Numbered from the stretch's first letter, positions 26,325 through 33,629 are shown. The stretch is DNA of 64,000 bases from Salinirussus salinus (GCF_009831455.1 NZ_WOWO01000001.1:434001-498000); one strand, 5' to 3'. The notes: generated by a model not told the origin, from the sequence alone. Program-made: numbers and translations.

Positions 26325-26395
26325 GAGGCGGATCTGAACTCGATTGCGAGACTCACTCCGTTCGTCTCGCGCGGTTCAAATCCGCCAGCCGCCTC
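26325..26395. repeat. Imperfect inverted repeat with tRNA T-arm-like arms
   Basis: The arm gaggcggatctgaactcg at 26325-26342 is mirrored by cgcggttcaaatccgcc at 26370-26386, and gcgagac (26346-26352) faces gtctcgc (26364-26370). The arms match the T-arm sequence of the adjacent tRNA-Val (26443-26460), in direct orientation for the first arm. It lies between the tRNA 3' end and the molybdopterin gene. Confidence 0.6.
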
Positions 26396-26400
26396 GCACA

Positions 26401-26426
26401 CGCGCCGCTCGAAGGCGAGCGGCGCG
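26401..26426 (-). terminator. Perfect 11-bp hairpin downstream of tRNA-Val
   Basis: The arm cgcgccgctcg, loop aagg and arm cgagcggcgcg form a perfect 11-bp stem 10 bases beyond the tRNA 3' end on the minus strand. A T-run is not obvious, so it may be a processing or termination structure, or part of the neighbouring repeat. Confidence 0.45.
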
Positions 26427-26435
26427 AGAACTCAG

Positions 26436-26510
26436 TGGGCCGGGGCGGATTTGAACCGCCGGCTTCCTCCGTGTGAAGGAGGTATCATAACCGAACTAGA
26501 TCACCGGCCC
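26436..26510 (-). tRNA. tRNA-Val (anticodon CAC)
   Basis: A 75-nt cloverleaf on the minus strand. Acceptor GGGCCGG (26510-26504) pairs with CCGGCCC, with discriminator A at 26436. The anticodon stem CCTCC/GGAGG encloses loop TTCACAC with anticodon CAC (reads GTG, Val). The T-arm is GGCGG-TTCAAAT-CCGCC. CCA is not encoded and there is no intron. A TATA-like acttaagaatt at about 26530-26540 lies 27 bases upstream and overlaps the end of the next gene. Confidence 0.95.
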
Positions 26511-26539
26511 TGCCGGTTTCCGATACCGTGGGGCCGGAC

Positions 26540-26803
26540 TTAAGAATTATCTTCGCCTTCGCCCCGCCCGAGTCGCTCGCGGGCCTTGCCGATGGCCTTC
26601 TCCGCCTCGCCCTCGGCGCGACCCTGAAGCTCCTTCAGGTCCGCTCTGACCTCCTCGAGCCGGCTCGGCTCCGGCTCCTCCTCGCCGCCGGTCAGCTCCG
26701 CGACCCGCTCCTGAAGGGGCTCGAGCTCTTCGCTGATGCCCCGCTTTGCCGTCTCGCCCGCGCGCTTGAGGTAGTACCGGGTGTCCTCGAAGTGTTTGTT
26801 CAT
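26540..26803 (-). CDS. Small acidic helical haloarchaeal protein
   Basis: An 87-residue, charged, largely helical protein (MNKHFEDTRYYLKRAGETAK...) with heptad-like Leu/Glu patterning that suggests a coiled coil. It has no membrane segment. It resembles a small conserved haloarchaeal family of unknown function. gatatatc at about 26828-26835 provides a TATA box 27 bases upstream. It ends 29 bases before the tRNA-Val gene on the same strand. Confidence 0.75.
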   Translation of the reverse strand: MNKHFEDTRYYLKRAGETAKRGISEELEPLQERVAELTGGEEEPEPSRLEEVRADLKELQGRAEGEAEKAIGKARERLGRGEGEDNS

Positions 26804-26887
26804 ATCTGTCCGTACGCGAAGGACAGATATATCCCTTGTGGGCGGGAGGCTGCCGCGTCGTACGGCAGTTCGCGGGGCGGGACGCGC

Positions 26888-27424
26888 TCAGTACTCGGGG
26901 TTCTCCTCCCGGACACCCTCGCGCTTGTTGACCACGCGGGCGAGGGTAAACAGCGCATCGGAGAGGCGGTTGAGGTAGACGATGGCGGTCTCGTTGACGG
27001 CGGCCTCCTCGGAGGCGAAGGCGACCGCGCGGCGCTCGGCGCGGCGACAGACCGCGCGGGCGTGGTGCAGCCGCGACCCGGGGCCCGAGCCGCTGGGGAG
27101 GATGAAGGACTCGAGGGGGTCGAGTTCGTCGTCGTAGCCGTCGATCCACCCCTCGACCTGGTCGACGTGCTCCTCGCGGACGGCGGGGTCGTCCTCGTCG
27201 GGCTCGGGGTTGGCGAAGTCAGCCTGGACGATGTGGAGGTGATTCTGGGCCTCCCGGAGCTGGGCGTCGACGTCGTCGTGGCCGGTCGGCCGGACCGTCC
27301 CCACTAGGGCGTTGAGTTCGTCGACGGTGCCGTAGGCCTCGATGCGTCCGCTGGCCTTCGAGACGCGGTCCATGTTCCGCAGGTCGGTCATCCCCTCGTC
27401 GCCGCGGCCGGTGTAGACCTTCAT
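26888..27424 (-). CDS. pduO: Cob(I)alamin adenosyltransferase, PduO type
   Basis: A 178-residue enzyme attaching the 5'-deoxyadenosyl group of ATP to cob(I)alamin/cobinamide. It has the N-terminal ATP loop YTGRGDEGMTDL, SGRIEAYGTVDELNAL, then HHARAVCRRAERRAV and the C-terminal YLNRLSDALFTLAR, a full-length PduO set. A Shine-Dalgarno-like GGAGG lies four bases before ATG 27424, unlike the leaderless genes around it. It fits B12 salvage, general in haloarchaea. Confidence 0.95.
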   Translation of the reverse strand: MKVYTGRGDEGMTDLRNMDRVSKASGRIEAYGTVDELNALVGTVRPTGHDDVDAQLREAQNHLHIVQADFANPEPDEDDPAVREEHVDQVEGWIDGYDDELDPLESFILPSGSGPGSRLHHARAVCRRAERRAVAFASEEAAVNETAIVYLNRLSDALFTLARVVNKREGVREENPEY

Positions 27425-27456
27425 ATACCCTCCTCGGGCGGCACGGACTTAGGCGT

Positions 27457-27795
27457 TCAGTCGCCGGCCGCGCCGCCGGCTTCCTCGCGGTCGCGGGAGC
27501 TGTCGCGGCCGGCGCCCTCGGCGTACAGCGAGTAGGTCATCACGCCGAGGCCGAGGGCGGTGAACACGCTCTGTGCGGTGACGCTGGCGTCCAGCGAGAG
27601 CCCGAGATACTGGTGTCCGAGTCCGCCGGCCAGCGCTCCGGCGGTGAGCAGGCCGATCCCGAGCGCAAGCGCGCGCAGGGCGGGCGAGTCAGTCCGTCGT
27701 GCGGCCCGGGCGGCGAGCAACGTGAGCGCACCGCCACAGACCAGCGTGACGGTCTTGGCCGCTACGAGGAGGACGCTGACCTCGCCGGCTACCAT
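27457..27795 (-). CDS. Small three-helix membrane protein, paralogue 2
   Basis: A 112-residue protein with three hydrophobic helices sharing the plan of the upstream paralogue: AAKTVTLVCGGALTLLAARAARRT, PALRALALGIGLLTAG and LGLGVMTYSLYAEG. A basic/polar C-terminal tail follows. Its own TATA box (agtataagtac, minus strand, about 27829-27839) suggests separate expression. It belongs to a haloarchaeal family commonly adjacent to a helix-turn-helix regulator; the function is unknown. Confidence 0.75.
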   Translation of the reverse strand: MVAGEVSVLLVAAKTVTLVCGGALTLLAARAARRTDSPALRALALGIGLLTAGALAGGLGHQYLGLSLDASVTAQSVFTALGLGVMTYSLYAEGAGRDSSRDREEAGGAAGD

Positions 27796-27873
27796 GACTG
27801 CCCCTCCATGCCAGGCTGTCTCCCGGGCTCGTACTTATACTCCGGCGCGCGTTCCTGCGGCCTGAAAATCTGC

Positions 27874-28161
27874 CTACTCGGTGTACAGCGAGTAGACGAT
27901 GACCGCGAAGCCGACGGTGACGAGGGCGCTCTCGACCAGCAGACCGACCTGGATCCGGAACTGGAGGACCTGGTCGAGCACCCCCGCAAGCAACGTGCCG
28001 AGGGTCACCACCCCGAACCCGATCGACAGCGCCCGCAGGGCGGGGGCGCCGGTCCGCCGGTAGGCCTTGTAGGAGAGGTAGGTGATGAGTGCGCCCAGCA
28101 GCAACGTCAGCGTCTTCAGCGCGACGATGGCGACCGGCGTGGTGATCTGGTGTGGACTCAT
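27874..28161 (-). CDS. Small three-helix membrane protein, paralogue 1
   Basis: A 95-residue protein with three helices: VALKTLTLLLGALITYLSYKAYRRTG, PALRALSIGFGVVTLG and a last helix ending VIVYSLYTE. It is a clear paralogue of the next gene downstream (PALRAL, YSLY motifs). It starts in ATGA overlap with the upstream helix-turn-helix gene, so it is translationally coupled to its likely regulator. Sensing or transport is possible; nothing identifies a ligand. Confidence 0.75.
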   Translation of the reverse strand: MSPHQITTPVAIVALKTLTLLLGALITYLSYKAYRRTGAPALRALSIGFGVVTLGTLLAGVLDQVLQFRIQVGLLVESALVTVGFAVIVYSLYTE

Positions 28162-28535
28162 GTTTCCTTGCGCACCTCCGACCAGAGGTCAGCGAGCCGT
28201 TCGTCGGCCGACCGGGGCCGGCGCGCGATGTCGGCCTCGAACTCCCGGCTCTCCGAGAGCCCGATGACCACCTCCTCGAACGCGACGGCGTACCGGCTGG
28301 CGTGCTGGCCGTCCGGCCGGACCGCGACCCCCTCGTCGAGCAGCGACGCCTCCGTCAGCAGGTCGAGCTTCCGGTAGGTCGTCGAGAGGGGGACGTCCGC
28401 GGCCTCGGCGATCTCGTCCGCGGTCATCGGTTCCTCCAGTGCCCGCACGATGGCCCGACAGTCCGGGTCGTCCAGCGCGTCCAGCACCGCTTGCAGGTCC
28501 GGCGTATCGTCGTCCGCGAACGGGTCACGGACCAT
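28158..28535 (-). CDS. Winged-helix (ArsR-like) transcriptional regulator
   Basis: A 125-residue DNA-binding protein. The winged helix spans about residues 12-80 (LDDPDCRAIVRALEEPMTADEIAEAADV, then recognition helix PLSTTYRKLDLLTEASLL), with a short C-terminal dimer region. It overlaps the start of the three-helix membrane protein gene by four bases, a frequent haloarchaeal pairing. It probably autoregulates or controls these membrane genes; the effector is unknown. Confidence 0.85.
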   Translation of the reverse strand: MVRDPFADDDTPDLQAVLDALDDPDCRAIVRALEEPMTADEIAEAADVPLSTTYRKLDLLTEASLLDEGVAVRPDGQHASRYAVAFEEVVIGLSESREFEADIARRPRSADERLADLWSEVRKET

Positions 28536-28657
28536 CCTACCCCGCACTCCCCGCGCCACGGATAAAACCGCTCCGACATCGGGGCGGGGCGGAACGGCGA
28601 CGGGACGCGCGGACGGCGCGGTCGGCCGTCTGTCTCGACCCGCGGTGGTCCACGGTG

Positions 28658-29377
28658 TCACCGCGTGTAGCGTCTCCGCCGGTCGGACTGCTCGCGCTGC
28701 CGGCGGCGCAGGAGGACGAGAAACAGCAGCGGCGAAAGTAACCCGAGCACGATCATCGCAGCCAGGGTCTGGAGCGCGGTGTCGTTCGCGGAGTTGGGCG
28801 GGCCGGAATCGCCGCCACCACCCTCGCCGCCGTTACCGCCGCCGCCCTCGCCACCGCTACCGCCACCGTCGCCGCCGCCCTCGCCACTGCCACCGCCGCC
28901 GTCCTCGCCGCCGGTGTCGGGCAGGTCGCCGACGACGACGACCCCTTTCATCCCGAGTCCGCGGTGGGGTCGACAGAAGTACTTCACCACGCCCGCGGAG
29001 TCGAAGGTTCGCTCGTAGGTGAACCCCTCCTCCGAGGTGAGGTCGCTCTCGAAGTTCCCGGCCTCGTCGACGACGTTGTGCTGCTGGCCCTCGCCGGTCC
29101 ACTCCCAGCGGACCGTCGTCCCGGGGTCGACCTGGACGGCGGCGGGACCGAAGCCGTAGGCGCCGCCGTTGGCCTCGACGCCGACCTCAACGGTCGCCTC
29201 CTCCTGTCCGGTCGCGTCGACGACCGTCCCGTCGTAGTTGCCCACGTCCGAGAGCCAGCCGTCGAAGTCGGTCTGTGCGGCGGCCGGTCCGGCCGCCGAG
29301 GCGACGGCGACCGCCGCTGTCGCCCCGCCGGCGGCTCTCAGCAACCCCCGCCGCGTGTACGCGCTCTCTCCGTCCAT
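28658..29377 (-). CDS. Halocyanin (blue copper protein) with C-terminal membrane anchor
   Basis: A 239-residue type-1 copper protein. It has a Tat signal TRRGLLRAAGG (from residue 8) ending near AAAQ, then a cupredoxin domain (36-150) with ligands His100, Cys135, His138 and Met143 in FCRPHRGLGM. A roughly 45-residue Gly-rich spacer and a C-terminal helix (204-223) followed by Arg-rich residues anchor it. Likely electron carrier to the ba3 oxidase or NirK. ATG 29377 was chosen from the TATA-like tttatg at about 29401-29407; ATG 29401 lies within that box. It reads divergently from nirK. Confidence 0.92.
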   Translation of the reverse strand: MDGESAYTRRGLLRAAGGATAAVAVASAAGPAAAQTDFDGWLSDVGNYDGTVVDATGQEEATVEVGVEANGGAYGFGPAAVQVDPGTTVRWEWTGEGQQHNVVDEAGNFESDLTSEEGFTYERTFDSAGVVKYFCRPHRGLGMKGVVVVGDLPDTGGEDGGGGSGEGGGDGGGSGGEGGGGNGGEGGGGDSGPPNSANDTALQTLAAMIVLGLLSPLLFLVLLRRRQREQSDRRRRYTR

Positions 29378-29476
29378 ACCTGTGTCTGCCACGGTCGCCA
29401 CTCATAAAACCGATTATTCGTCACGGGCTCGCAGACCCGCCCCGCCCCCAGTGTTGCTCCGGGGGTCCTTCGACGC

Positions 29477-29490
29477 GCGAACATGTTCAC
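29477..29490. promoter_or_regulatory. Palindromic operator candidate upstream of nirK
   Basis: The sequence gcgaacatgttcac contains the perfect 10-bp palindrome gaacatgttc. It centres about 26 bp upstream of the nirK TATA box (cttatact, 29506-29513), a typical activator position. The half-site cgaac resembles the half-site reported for haloarchaeal denitrification regulators (NarO/DmsR-type), though spacing differs. Confidence 0.5.
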
Positions 29491-29505
29491 GCCCGTTCTC
29501 GACGC

Positions 29506-29562
29506 CTTATACTCCTGATTCTCCTTAAGATGTTCCTCCGCACACGTCCACACGCAAGGTGA
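29506..29562 (+). promoter_or_regulatory. nirK TATA box and leader with Shine-Dalgarno site
   Basis: The TATA box cttatact is at 29506-29513 and the predicted start of transcription is near 29536. That leaves a leader of about 33 nt with AGGTGA at 29557-29562, six bases before ATG 29569. This is a leadered mRNA among mostly leaderless neighbours. Confidence 0.55.
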
Positions 29563-29568
29563 CCACCA

Positions 29569-30687
29569 ATGTTCGATACTTCGCGGCGGCGGATGCTCCA
29601 GGCGCTCGGGATCGGGGGCGTGGCGTCGGTCGCCGGCTGTGCCGGCGCCCCGCAGACTGAGAGTGACCCGCCGTCGACTGGCTCCGCCCCGGTCCAGACG
29701 GACACGGGCACGCCTGCGCCCAAACAGACCGACGTGGACTCGGTCGCGGCGGACCCCGCGGACCTGCCAGACCCGGTCGACCGGGACAGCACGGCGACGG
29801 TCGAGGTCGACCTCGAGGTCCGGGAGGTGACCGCCGAGGTCGAGCCCGGCGTCACGTTCGACTACATGACCTTCAACGGGACCGTGCCCGGCCCGATGGT
29901 CCGCGTGCGGCGCGGTGACACCGTCGAACTCACCATCCGCAACCCCGAGGGCAACGGGATGCCCCACAACGTCGACTTCCACGCCGCCTACGGGACCGGC
30001 GGGGGTGCGGAGGCGACCGGCGTCAACCCCGGCGAGCAGAACAAGCTGAAGTTCCAGGCCCGCTACCCCGGCGCGTTCATCTACCACTGTGCGGTCCCGA
30101 ACCTCGACTACCACATCTCCGCAGGGATGTTCGGGATGATCCTCGTCGAGCCCGAGGACGGGATGCCCGAGGTCGACCGGGAGTTCTACCTCGGCCAGCA
30201 CGAGCTCTACACGGACAAGGCGACCGGCGAGGAGGGCCACCACGGCTTCGACTTCCAGGCGATGGCCGCCGAGGAGCCGACCTACGTCCTCCTGAACGGC
30301 GAAAAGTACGCCTACGCCGCGGCCCGGTACGGCCCGCTCGAGGCCGAAGTCGGCGAGACCGTCCGGGTGTTCCTGGTCGACGGGGGGCCGAACGTCACCT
30401 CGAATTTCCACCCGATCGGAAACGTCTGGACGAAGGCCTGGCCGAACGGCGCGGTCGCGGGCGACCCCGACCGGTTCGCCCAGACGATGAAGGTCGCGCC
30501 CGGTAGCTGTTTCGTCGGCGACATGGAGCTTCCGGTGACCGAGCGGATCAAGCTGGTCGACCACGCGCTCAGCCGCGTGGCCAGGAAGGGACTGCTCGCC
30601 GAGATCGACGTCGCCGGGCCGGAAAACGAAGAGATCTACGACCCCGACTTCGGCGGCTCGCGCCACGACGACCCGATGTACAGCTAA
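29569..30687 (+). CDS. nirK: Copper-containing nitrite reductase (NO-forming)
   Basis: A 372-residue two-domain cupredoxin enzyme reducing nitrite to nitric oxide. Tat motif SRRRML and lipobox VAGC (Cys24) make it an exported, lipid-anchored protein. Type-1 copper ligands are His133, Cys174, His182 and Met187; type-2 ligands are His138, His173 and His332; the catalytic pair is Asp136 and His281. All are present, so it should be active. The electron donor is probably the halocyanin read divergently 191 bp away. No NO or N2O reductase gene lies in the window. Confidence 0.95.
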   Translation: MFDTSRRRMLQALGIGGVASVAGCAGAPQTESDPPSTGSAPVQTDTGTPAPKQTDVDSVAADPADLPDPVDRDSTATVEVDLEVREVTAEVEPGVTFDYMTFNGTVPGPMVRVRRGDTVELTIRNPEGNGMPHNVDFHAAYGTGGGAEATGVNPGEQNKLKFQARYPGAFIYHCAVPNLDYHISAGMFGMILVEPEDGMPEVDREFYLGQHELYTDKATGEEGHHGFDFQAMAAEEPTYVLLNGEKYAYAAARYGPLEAEVGETVRVFLVDGGPNVTSNFHPIGNVWTKAWPNGAVAGDPDRFAQTMKVAPGSCFVGDMELPVTERIKLVDHALSRVARKGLLAEIDVAGPENEEIYDPDFGGSRHDDPMYS

Positions 30688-30749
30688 GAACGGACGGTTT
30701 CCCCCCGGTGACCCGGGAACCTTTTTTAACTCCCTGCACAAGAGCCGGT

Positions 30750-31436
30750 GTGCTCTCGGTCGAACTGCACGCCCACTCCGAGGCCTCGTACGACGGCCGT
30801 GACCCCGTCGAGCGGCTGCTCGAGCGGGCCCAAACTGTCGGCCTCGACGGCCTCGCGGTCACCGACCACGACGCCATCCAGGCCAGCCTGGAAGCCGCCG
30901 ACCTGGCCCCGGAGTACGACCTCGTCGGGATCCCGGGGATGGAGGTCACCAGCGCCGCCGGCCACGTGCTCGCGCTGGGCGTGCGCGAACTGGTCCCCGA
31001 GGGGCTGTCCTTCGCGGAGACGCTCGACCGGATCCACGACCTCGGCGGCGTGGCGGTGGTCCCCCATCCCTTCCAGACCTCCCGCAGCGGCGTCCTCGCC
31101 AACATCTCGGAGGACGAACTAGCGGAGGCTGACGCCATCGAGATCTACAACTCCCGGCTGCTGACCGGGCGAGCCAACCGCCGGGCCGAGCGCTTCGCCC
31201 GCCGACGTGGGCTCCCGATGACGGCCGGCAGCGACGCCCACATCGCCGAGATGGTCGGCCAGGCGGTCACCCACGTCGACACCGACGAACGGAGCGCCGC
31301 GGCCATCCTTGAGGCGGTCCGCGAGGGCCGGACGACCGTCGAGGGCCGGCGCACTCCCTTCTACATCAGCTTCCGGCAGGCCGCCGGCGGCGTCAAACGC
31401 CGGGCGGTCAGCCGCGTCCAGCGCCTGCTCGACTGA
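30750..31436 (+). CDS. PHP-domain metal phosphoesterase
   Basis: A 228-residue PHP-family protein with metal ligands in order: ELHAHSEASYDG, VTDHDA, GMEVTS, VPHPFQ, and the late GSDAHIAEMVG. Such proteins hydrolyse phosphoesters (RNase AM/nucleotidase-like or histidinol phosphatase-like). GTG 30750 was chosen since ttttttaac at 30722-30730 is about 25 bases upstream, giving a leaderless start. It overlaps the next gene by one base. Confidence 0.88.
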   Translation: MLSVELHAHSEASYDGRDPVERLLERAQTVGLDGLAVTDHDAIQASLEAADLAPEYDLVGIPGMEVTSAAGHVLALGVRELVPEGLSFAETLDRIHDLGGVAVVPHPFQTSRSGVLANISEDELAEADAIEIYNSRLLTGRANRRAERFARRRGLPMTAGSDAHIAEMVGQAVTHVDTDERSAAAILEAVREGRTTVEGRRTPFYISFRQAAGGVKRRAVSRVQRLLD

Positions 31437-32518
31437 TGCGCGGCGCCGACCCCGACCTCGTCCGCCGGGCGCTCGCCGACCGCGACCCCCTACCCGGCAC
31501 GACCGGCTTCGCCGGCGCTCTCGACGGCCGGCTCGTCCGCGACGTGCTCGGCCGGGAACCGCTGTACACCGACCCGGGGAACGGGGACTGGAGTCACGAC
31601 CCCGCCGACCTCGACGAGCCGGTCCCGGTCCCGGCCGGGCACGTCCGCGAAGGGGTGGAGACCGAGCGCGTCTGGCGCCTTCCCGACCCGGATCCGGTCG
31701 GGGACCGGGGAGCGGTCGAGGCGGTCCGGCGGGCGCTCGGTGCGGCACTGGACGGGGTTGCCGCCCGCGGGACCGACGGGCTCGCCGTCGCCTTTTCGGG
31801 GGGTGTTGACTCGGCGCTGCTGGCCGCCCGGCTGGACGCGCCGCTGTACGTCGCGGGCTTTTCGGACAGCGCGGACGTGGCCGCCGCCCGCGAGGGGGCG
31901 CGCCTGCTCGGGCGCGAGGCGGACCTGCGGGTCGTGAAACTCGACCACGACCGGCTGGTGGCGGCGGTGCCCGAGGTGGTGGCGGCGACGGGCCGGACGG
32001 ACCCGATGGACGTCGGGATCGCTCTCCCGCTGTTTCTGGTCGCCCGCCGGGCGGCCGCCGACGGCCACGACCGGCTGGCGCTCGGCCAGGGTGCCGACGA
32101 GCTGTTCGGCGGCTACGACAAAGTCGCCGGCGCGCCCACCGATTCCCGGGTGGAGGCCACGACCGTCCGTGGGGCGCGCCGCGAGGTGCTGGGGTCGCTG
32201 CCCGGGCAGCTCCCGCGGGACGTGCTCGCCTTGCGGGCTGCGGGTGTCGAACCCGTCACGCCGCTGTTGCACGACCGCGTGGTTCGGGCGGCGCTGGCGC
32301 TCGACGGCGAGGCGCTCGCGGGCGGCAGCGAGCGCAAGCGCGCGCTCCGGCTTGCGGCCCGTGCGTGGCTCCCCGACCGGCTGGCCTTCCGGAAAAAGCG
32401 GGCTGTCCAGTACGGCAGCCACGTCGACCGCGAACTCGCCCGGCTGGCCCGACGGAACGGCTTCAAGCCCCGGATGGAGGACAACGTCCAGCGGTACGTC
32501 GAATCGCTGGTGGTATAG
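31436..32518 (+). CDS. Asparagine-synthase-like protein lacking the glutaminase Cys
   Basis: A 360-residue protein. The C-terminal ATP-pyrophosphatase domain has the PP-loop AFSGGVDSALLA, LGQGADELFGGY and KRAVQYGSH as in asparagine synthetase B. The N-terminal 90 residues keep only scraps of a class II glutaminase (RDVLGREPLY, PVPAGHV) and there is no N-terminal Cys2, so ammonia from glutamine is not expected. It probably forms an adenylated intermediate and an amide or other bond on an unknown acceptor. The TGATG overlap with the PHP gene indicates a two-gene operon. Confidence 0.85.
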   Translation: MRGADPDLVRRALADRDPLPGTTGFAGALDGRLVRDVLGREPLYTDPGNGDWSHDPADLDEPVPVPAGHVREGVETERVWRLPDPDPVGDRGAVEAVRRALGAALDGVAARGTDGLAVAFSGGVDSALLAARLDAPLYVAGFSDSADVAAAREGARLLGREADLRVVKLDHDRLVAAVPEVVAATGRTDPMDVGIALPLFLVARRAAADGHDRLALGQGADELFGGYDKVAGAPTDSRVEATTVRGARREVLGSLPGQLPRDVLALRAAGVEPVTPLLHDRVVRAALALDGEALAGGSERKRALRLAARAWLPDRLAFRKKRAVQYGSHVDRELARLARRNGFKPRMEDNVQRYVESLVV

Positions 32519-33155
32519 TCGCCTCGTTCGTGATACAATCGCCTCATCTCCGTTTCGGCGCGCGCTGTCGCGGCTCCTGCCGCGACAACACTGTGCGAGG
32601 GGCGAGTAGCGCAGGAGCGAACGGAGTGAGCGACGAGCAACGCAGTCGGCTGGGGAGGTGTGTGGCGTCGGGCGGGGTCGAGAGGGGCGAGCCGCTGGAC
32701 GAGCGAGACGACGTAAGCACCGCAACGAGCGACGCGAGTGAGGAGCGCAGCGAGTCGCAGCCGTCCAGCGGCTCGGGGCTCTCTCCGTCAGTAGGCGGAG
32801 ACCAGAGAAAGCCCCCGCGTTCTCGACTCGCGCGGCTCGCTGCGCTCCTCGTCGTTCCCTCCGGTCACTCCTGTGGTGCTTGCGTCACCGGGAGAGCGAA
32901 GCTCTCCCGAGCTCACGGCGGCTCCGCCGCCGTGAACGCCGTGCTTCGTCGAGAACGCGGCCCCTTTCAGTCCCACCCATGCTCGCGGTTACACCGCTCG
33001 CACTCGTTGCGCTCACTTCGTTCGCGCAACGCACGCCACACACCTCCCCAGCCGATTCGCTCGTTCGGTCGCATAGCTCCCTCACTCGCTCACCCCTCGC
33101 GCGGCATCGTCGCAGCACGAGGCTGCGACAGCGCGCGCCGAAGTGCAATCGCAGT
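32519..33155. other. 637-bp gene-free region between convergent genes
   Basis: No credible coding frame: frames here are shadows across repeated gcgagcgaacgga-type words. The stretch contains the 589-bp palindromic element described separately. Flanking genes end toward it, so it may serve as a termination region or carry a non-autonomous insertion. Confidence 0.7.
32554..33142. repeat. 589-bp palindromic non-coding element with nested inverted repeats
   Basis: Perfect inverted repeats occur in nested order. An 18-bp pair is at 32554-32571/33125-33142, a 23-bp pair at 32646-32668/33033-33055, and a 13-bp pair at 32815-32827/32948-32960. Each outer arm carries its own 8-bp hairpin (32567-32586 and 33109-33129). 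Central hairpins are at 32890-32908 and 32913-32935. There is no ORF and no target duplication that I can verify. Confidence 0.75.
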
Positions 33156-33629
33156 CTACACCGACTCCACGGCCTCGATAGCCCGTTGCCCGACCTCGAC
33201 CACGTCCGCCTCGAGTTCGTCGGCCCGGTCACGCAGGTCCCCCGGCGTGAGCCACTCCCAGTCGGCGGCGGGCTGCTCGCCCGGTCCGGGGGTGATGTCG
33301 CGGCTTTCGACCTGCCCGTAGAAGACGAAGTCGATATGCTGGTGGCCGACCTCGCCGCCGCAGGTGTTGATGTCCTCCAGCAGGAAGTGCTGGGGCTTGG
33401 GGATGCTCTCGGCGGTCGGCGAGTCGACCCCGTCCTGCGGCGCGACCAGCTCGACATCCATCCCGAGCTCCTCCCGCACCTCCCGCCGGGCGGCCCCGTG
33501 GGGGGTCTCGTCGCGGTCGATGTGGCCACCGGGCGGAAGCCACATGTCGAGCTTGTCGTGGCGGTGCAGCGCGGTCGCGCCGTCGTTGACGACGTAGACC
33601 GTCGCGACGAAGTGACGCGTCGTCTCCAT
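33156..33629 (-). CDS. NUDIX hydrolase
   Basis: A 157-residue pyrophosphohydrolase. The complete Nudix box begins at GGHIDRDETPHG and continues AARREVREELG, giving the Mg-binding REVREEL core. It acts on nucleoside-diphosphate-linked compounds; the substrate is not predictable. It ends 14 bases from the palindromic element and is convergent with the asparagine-synthase-like gene. Confidence 0.9.
   Translation of the reverse strand: METTRHFVATVYVVNDGATALHRHDKLDMWLPPGGHIDRDETPHGAARREVREELGMDVELVAPQDGVDSPTAESIPKPQHFLLEDINTCGGEVGHQHIDFVFYGQVESRDITPGPGEQPAADWEWLTPGDLRDRADELEADVVEVGQRAIEAVESV

Noticed and set aside
26250-26435. Mobile element integrated at tRNA-Val
   Set aside because: Only T-arm-like repeats are seen; no integrase, transposase or cargo gene on either side, so no element is called.
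32967-32977. The motif ttcagtcccac resembling the end of haloarchaeal CRISPR repeats
   Set aside because: Single occurrence without spacers or regularly spaced copies; no cas gene in the window.
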